Source: Planctomycetales bacterium
Lineage (GTDB): Bacteria > Planctomycetota > Planctomycetia > Gemmatales > Gemmataceae
Assembly (NCBI GenBank): GCA_020054355.1
Contig: JAGVLI010000022.1
Span: forward strand, 1 to 7,956
Length of the DNA: 7,956 nt
Direction of reading: 5' to 3'
The notes below the pieces were generated by a model. The model ran no database searches and was not told the origin of the DNA. It saw only the letters and a program-made list of their open reading frames with translations. Made by a program: the position numbers and the translations under genes. Each line of letters begins with the position of its first letter. Position 1 is the stretch's first letter. Below, one piece after another: positions 6,132-7,956 of this stretch.

Positions 6132-7922
6132 ATGCACAGCACCGCCGACAAACGCCTCTTCTGGGCAAGCTTCCTGACGCTGATCGCCGCCGGCATCGGC
6201 TTCTCCATTCGCGGCGCCATCCTGGGCGACTGGAGCAAGCAGTTCGGCTTCACCCAGGGCGAGCTGGGCAACATCACCGGCGGCGGCCTGGTCGGCTTCG
6301 GCATCACCATCATCGCGCTGAGTTTCTTCGCCGACCGCGTCGGTTACGGGCCGTTGATGATCCTGGCATTCCTGTTGCATACGGCTTCGGCGGTCGTCAC
6401 GCTGGCTGCCACGCCGATCTTCGACGCCTACGGCAAGGAGGCGACCTTTCAGTGCCTCTACTGGGGCATGTTCCTGTTCGCCCTGGGCAACGGCACCTGC
6501 GAAGCGGTCATCAATCCGCTGACGGCCACGCTCTTTCCGGAAAACAAGACCCACTGGCTCAACATCCTGCACGCCGGCTGGCCGGGCGGCCTGATCCTCG
6601 GCGCGGTCATGGGACTGATCTTCGAAGCCACCAAGACGCGCTGGGAAATCCAGATGGGCGTGTTTCTGGTGCCGACCTTGATGTACGGCTTGCTGATGCT
6701 AGGCCAGCCCTTCCCGCGCTCGGAAGCCAAGTCCGCCGGCATCACCCTGGAAGGCATGATGCAGGAACTGGGCTTGCTGGGGGCGGGCGTCGCCTCGCTG
6801 CTCCTGGGCCTCTGGCTGACCCAGAGCGCGGCCGATTTGCGCTTGCCCTCGTTCCTGGGCTGGGTAGTCGCCGCCGTGCTGCTCCTGATCTTCGGCTACT
6901 TCTCCAGCTTCCGGCTGGGGCACTGGATGCTGGCGTTCTTGCTCGTGCTGCACGCCATGGTCGGCTACGTGGAACTGGGTACGGATAGCTGGATCACCAA
7001 CATCACGGGCACCATCCTCGAGAACAAGACCTACGGCCTGCTGTTGTTCATCTGGACCTCGGGCCTGATGTTCGCCCTGCGCTTCTTCGCCGGGCCGATC
7101 GTCCACCAGATTTCGCCGCTGGGCTTGCTGTTCGGCAGTGCCGTGCTGGGTGCTATCGGCCTGGCGTTGCTGGGCTCGGTTTCGGGCGCACTGCTGTTGA
7201 TTGTGGCCGCGACCATTTACGGCCTGGGCAAGACCTTTTACTGGCCGACGATGCTGGGTGTCGTGTCCGAGCGCTATCCGCGCGGCGGTGCCCTGACACT
7301 GGGCACCATTGGCGGCGTCGGCATGTTGTCGGCGGGCCTCCTCGGCAGCCCTGGCATTGGCTACAAGCAGGACTATGCCGCCTCGCACTACTTGCAAGAC
7401 AACGCTCCGGCAACCTATCAACGGTACAAATCGGACGATGAGAACCGCTTTCTGTTCTTCGCGCCGATCTCCGGCCTAGATGGGGCAAAGGTCGGAACCT
7501 TGCTAGGCGATCCGGGCGAGAACAACGGCGATGGCAAGAAACTCGCCCAGGACATCGCGAACTTGCAGCAAGCTGGTCGTCAGCTTAGCGAAGTCAAGAG
7601 CCTGGAGAAATTGAATAGCTGGTGGCAGGCGAACAAGGTTTATGCGGATCAAGACAAAGGGCCGCTCGAACAGGCCAGGCTGCACGGCGGCCGGCAAGCA
7701 CTGATCTGGACCGCCGGCGTCCCCGCCGCGATGGCGGTGGGCTTCCTGCTGCTGATCCTCTATTTCCGCACCCAAGGGGGGTATCAGCAGGTCCACATCG
7801 GCGGCGACGTTCACGAAAAGAAGACCCTGGCCTCGGAATACCCGGCCGGCGGCGACAAGCACCCCGGCGGGCTGGGATCGGAAGCGATCCAGGCGCCTGG
7901 AGGCATCAAGCCGGCTACCTGA
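6132..7922 (+). CDS. MFS-family permease with 14 hydrophobic segments and a large extracytoplasmic loop (596 aa)
   Basis: This is an inner-membrane transporter of the major facilitator superfamily; the substrate is unknown. The N-terminal half shows TM1-6, with a degenerate motif A (ADR, D68-R69) after TM2. The ENKTHWLNILHAGWPGG stretch before and within TM5 recalls the sugar-porter/FucP-like group. Two extra hydrophobic segments (about 213-231 and 242-260) lie between the two six-helix halves, giving 14 in all. Residues about 411-520, between the last two segments, form a hydrophilic loop of roughly 110 residues rich in Lys, Asp, Gln and Ala. Standard MFS topology puts it outside the cytoplasm. 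The C-terminal tail (about 550-596) is Gly/Lys-rich and polar. Start ATG 6132 has GGAG at 6118-6121; the frame opens at 5994, but that TTG is the candidate -35 box. Family length is usually 400-450 residues, so this is long. Confidence 0.85.
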   Translation: MHSTADKRLFWASFLTLIAAGIGFSIRGAILGDWSKQFGFTQGELGNITGGGLVGFGITIIALSFFADRVGYGPLMILAFLLHTASAVVTLAATPIFDAYGKEATFQCLYWGMFLFALGNGTCEAVINPLTATLFPENKTHWLNILHAGWPGGLILGAVMGLIFEATKTRWEIQMGVFLVPTLMYGLLMLGQPFPRSEAKSAGITLEGMMQELGLLGAGVASLLLGLWLTQSAADLRLPSFLGWVVAAVLLLIFGYFSSFRLGHWMLAFLLVLHAMVGYVELGTDSWITNITGTILENKTYGLLLFIWTSGLMFALRFFAGPIVHQISPLGLLFGSAVLGAIGLALLGSVSGALLLIVAATIYGLGKTFYWPTMLGVVSERYPRGGALTLGTIGGVGMLSAGLLGSPGIGYKQDYAASHYLQDNAPATYQRYKSDDENRFLFFAPISGLDGAKVGTLLGDPGENNGDGKKLAQDIANLQQAGRQLSEVKSLEKLNSWWQANKVYADQDKGPLEQARLHGGRQALIWTAGVPAAMAVGFLLLILYFRTQGGYQQVHIGGDVHEKKTLASEYPAGGDKHPGGLGSEAIQAPGGIKPAT

Positions 7923-7928
7923 TTTGTT

Positions 7929-7956
7929 TAGCCGCGAGCCGAAGGCGAGCGCTGCG
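7929..7956. repeat. Probable intergenic repeat unit cut by the window edge
   Basis: Starting 7 nt after the MFS stop codon is a GC-rich segment with GCGAGC at 7934-7939 repeated at 7945-7950. It shares GGCGAGCG with the outer arm of the palindrome at 1877-1950. I recall similar GCCGCGAGC-type units as common between planctomycete genes. The element is incomplete, so its extent and pairing cannot be seen. Confidence 0.4.

Noticed and set aside
5553..6572. Minus-strand open frame spanning the 139-aa gene and the start of the MFS gene
   Set aside because: It crosses two plus-strand genes, a promoter candidate and their gap, and has no recognisable domain.

Overview
The window looks like ordinary chromosomal sequence from a planctomycete, probably from the Pirellulales/Gemmatales side. 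The lineage is inferred from GC-rich DNA with strong G/C preference at third codon positions, short palindromic intergenic repeats, a secreted HEAT-like/STN-like protein, an HpnN-like MMPL/RND exporter with a YDxNLLNxQ motif, and an MFS permease with a long C-terminal extracytoplasmic loop. No 16S or other marker gene is present, so the assignment is provisional. All genes I accept lie on the plus strand.

Layout. (1) 2-229: the 3' end of a gene for a secreted-type beta-sandwich protein (carboxypeptidase-regulatory-like), followed by two tandem hairpins, the second a good intrinsic terminator (259-294). (2) 421-1854: a secreted 477-residue protein with a signal peptide, a HEAT-like helical region and an STN/secretin-like domain. 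(3) 1877-1972: a near-perfect 31-bp inverted repeat plus a partial third copy, resembling a REP/BIME-type element. (4) 2056-4884 and 4896-5324: a probable two-gene operon encoding a 942-residue, 12-TM MMPL/RND exporter and a small lipoprotein-like protein, separated by 11 nt. The exporter gene carries five perfect tandem copies of a 7-bp unit inside its coding sequence. (5) 5472-5891: a 139-residue protein I do not recognise. (6) 6132-7922: a 596-residue MFS permease with 14 hydrophobic segments and a roughly 110-residue loop before the last one, preceded by a promoter with a perfect TTGACA box. (7) 7923-7956: the start of another repeat-like intergenic segment cut by the window edge.

How the genes work together. 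The only neighbours with a clear physical link are the RND exporter and the lipoprotein-like gene. The pairing suggests an envelope transport unit, possibly for lipids or hopanoid-like molecules, with the small protein as an extracytoplasmic accessory. That is inference from spacing and family, since no hopanoid biosynthesis genes are visible. The other genes appear to be separate transcription units. I see no defence system, CRISPR array, insertion sequence or biosynthetic cluster. The points most worth a second look are the heptanucleotide tract in the exporter gene, the long palindromic repeat upstream of it, the exporter-lipoprotein pairing, and the unusual topology of the MFS protein.
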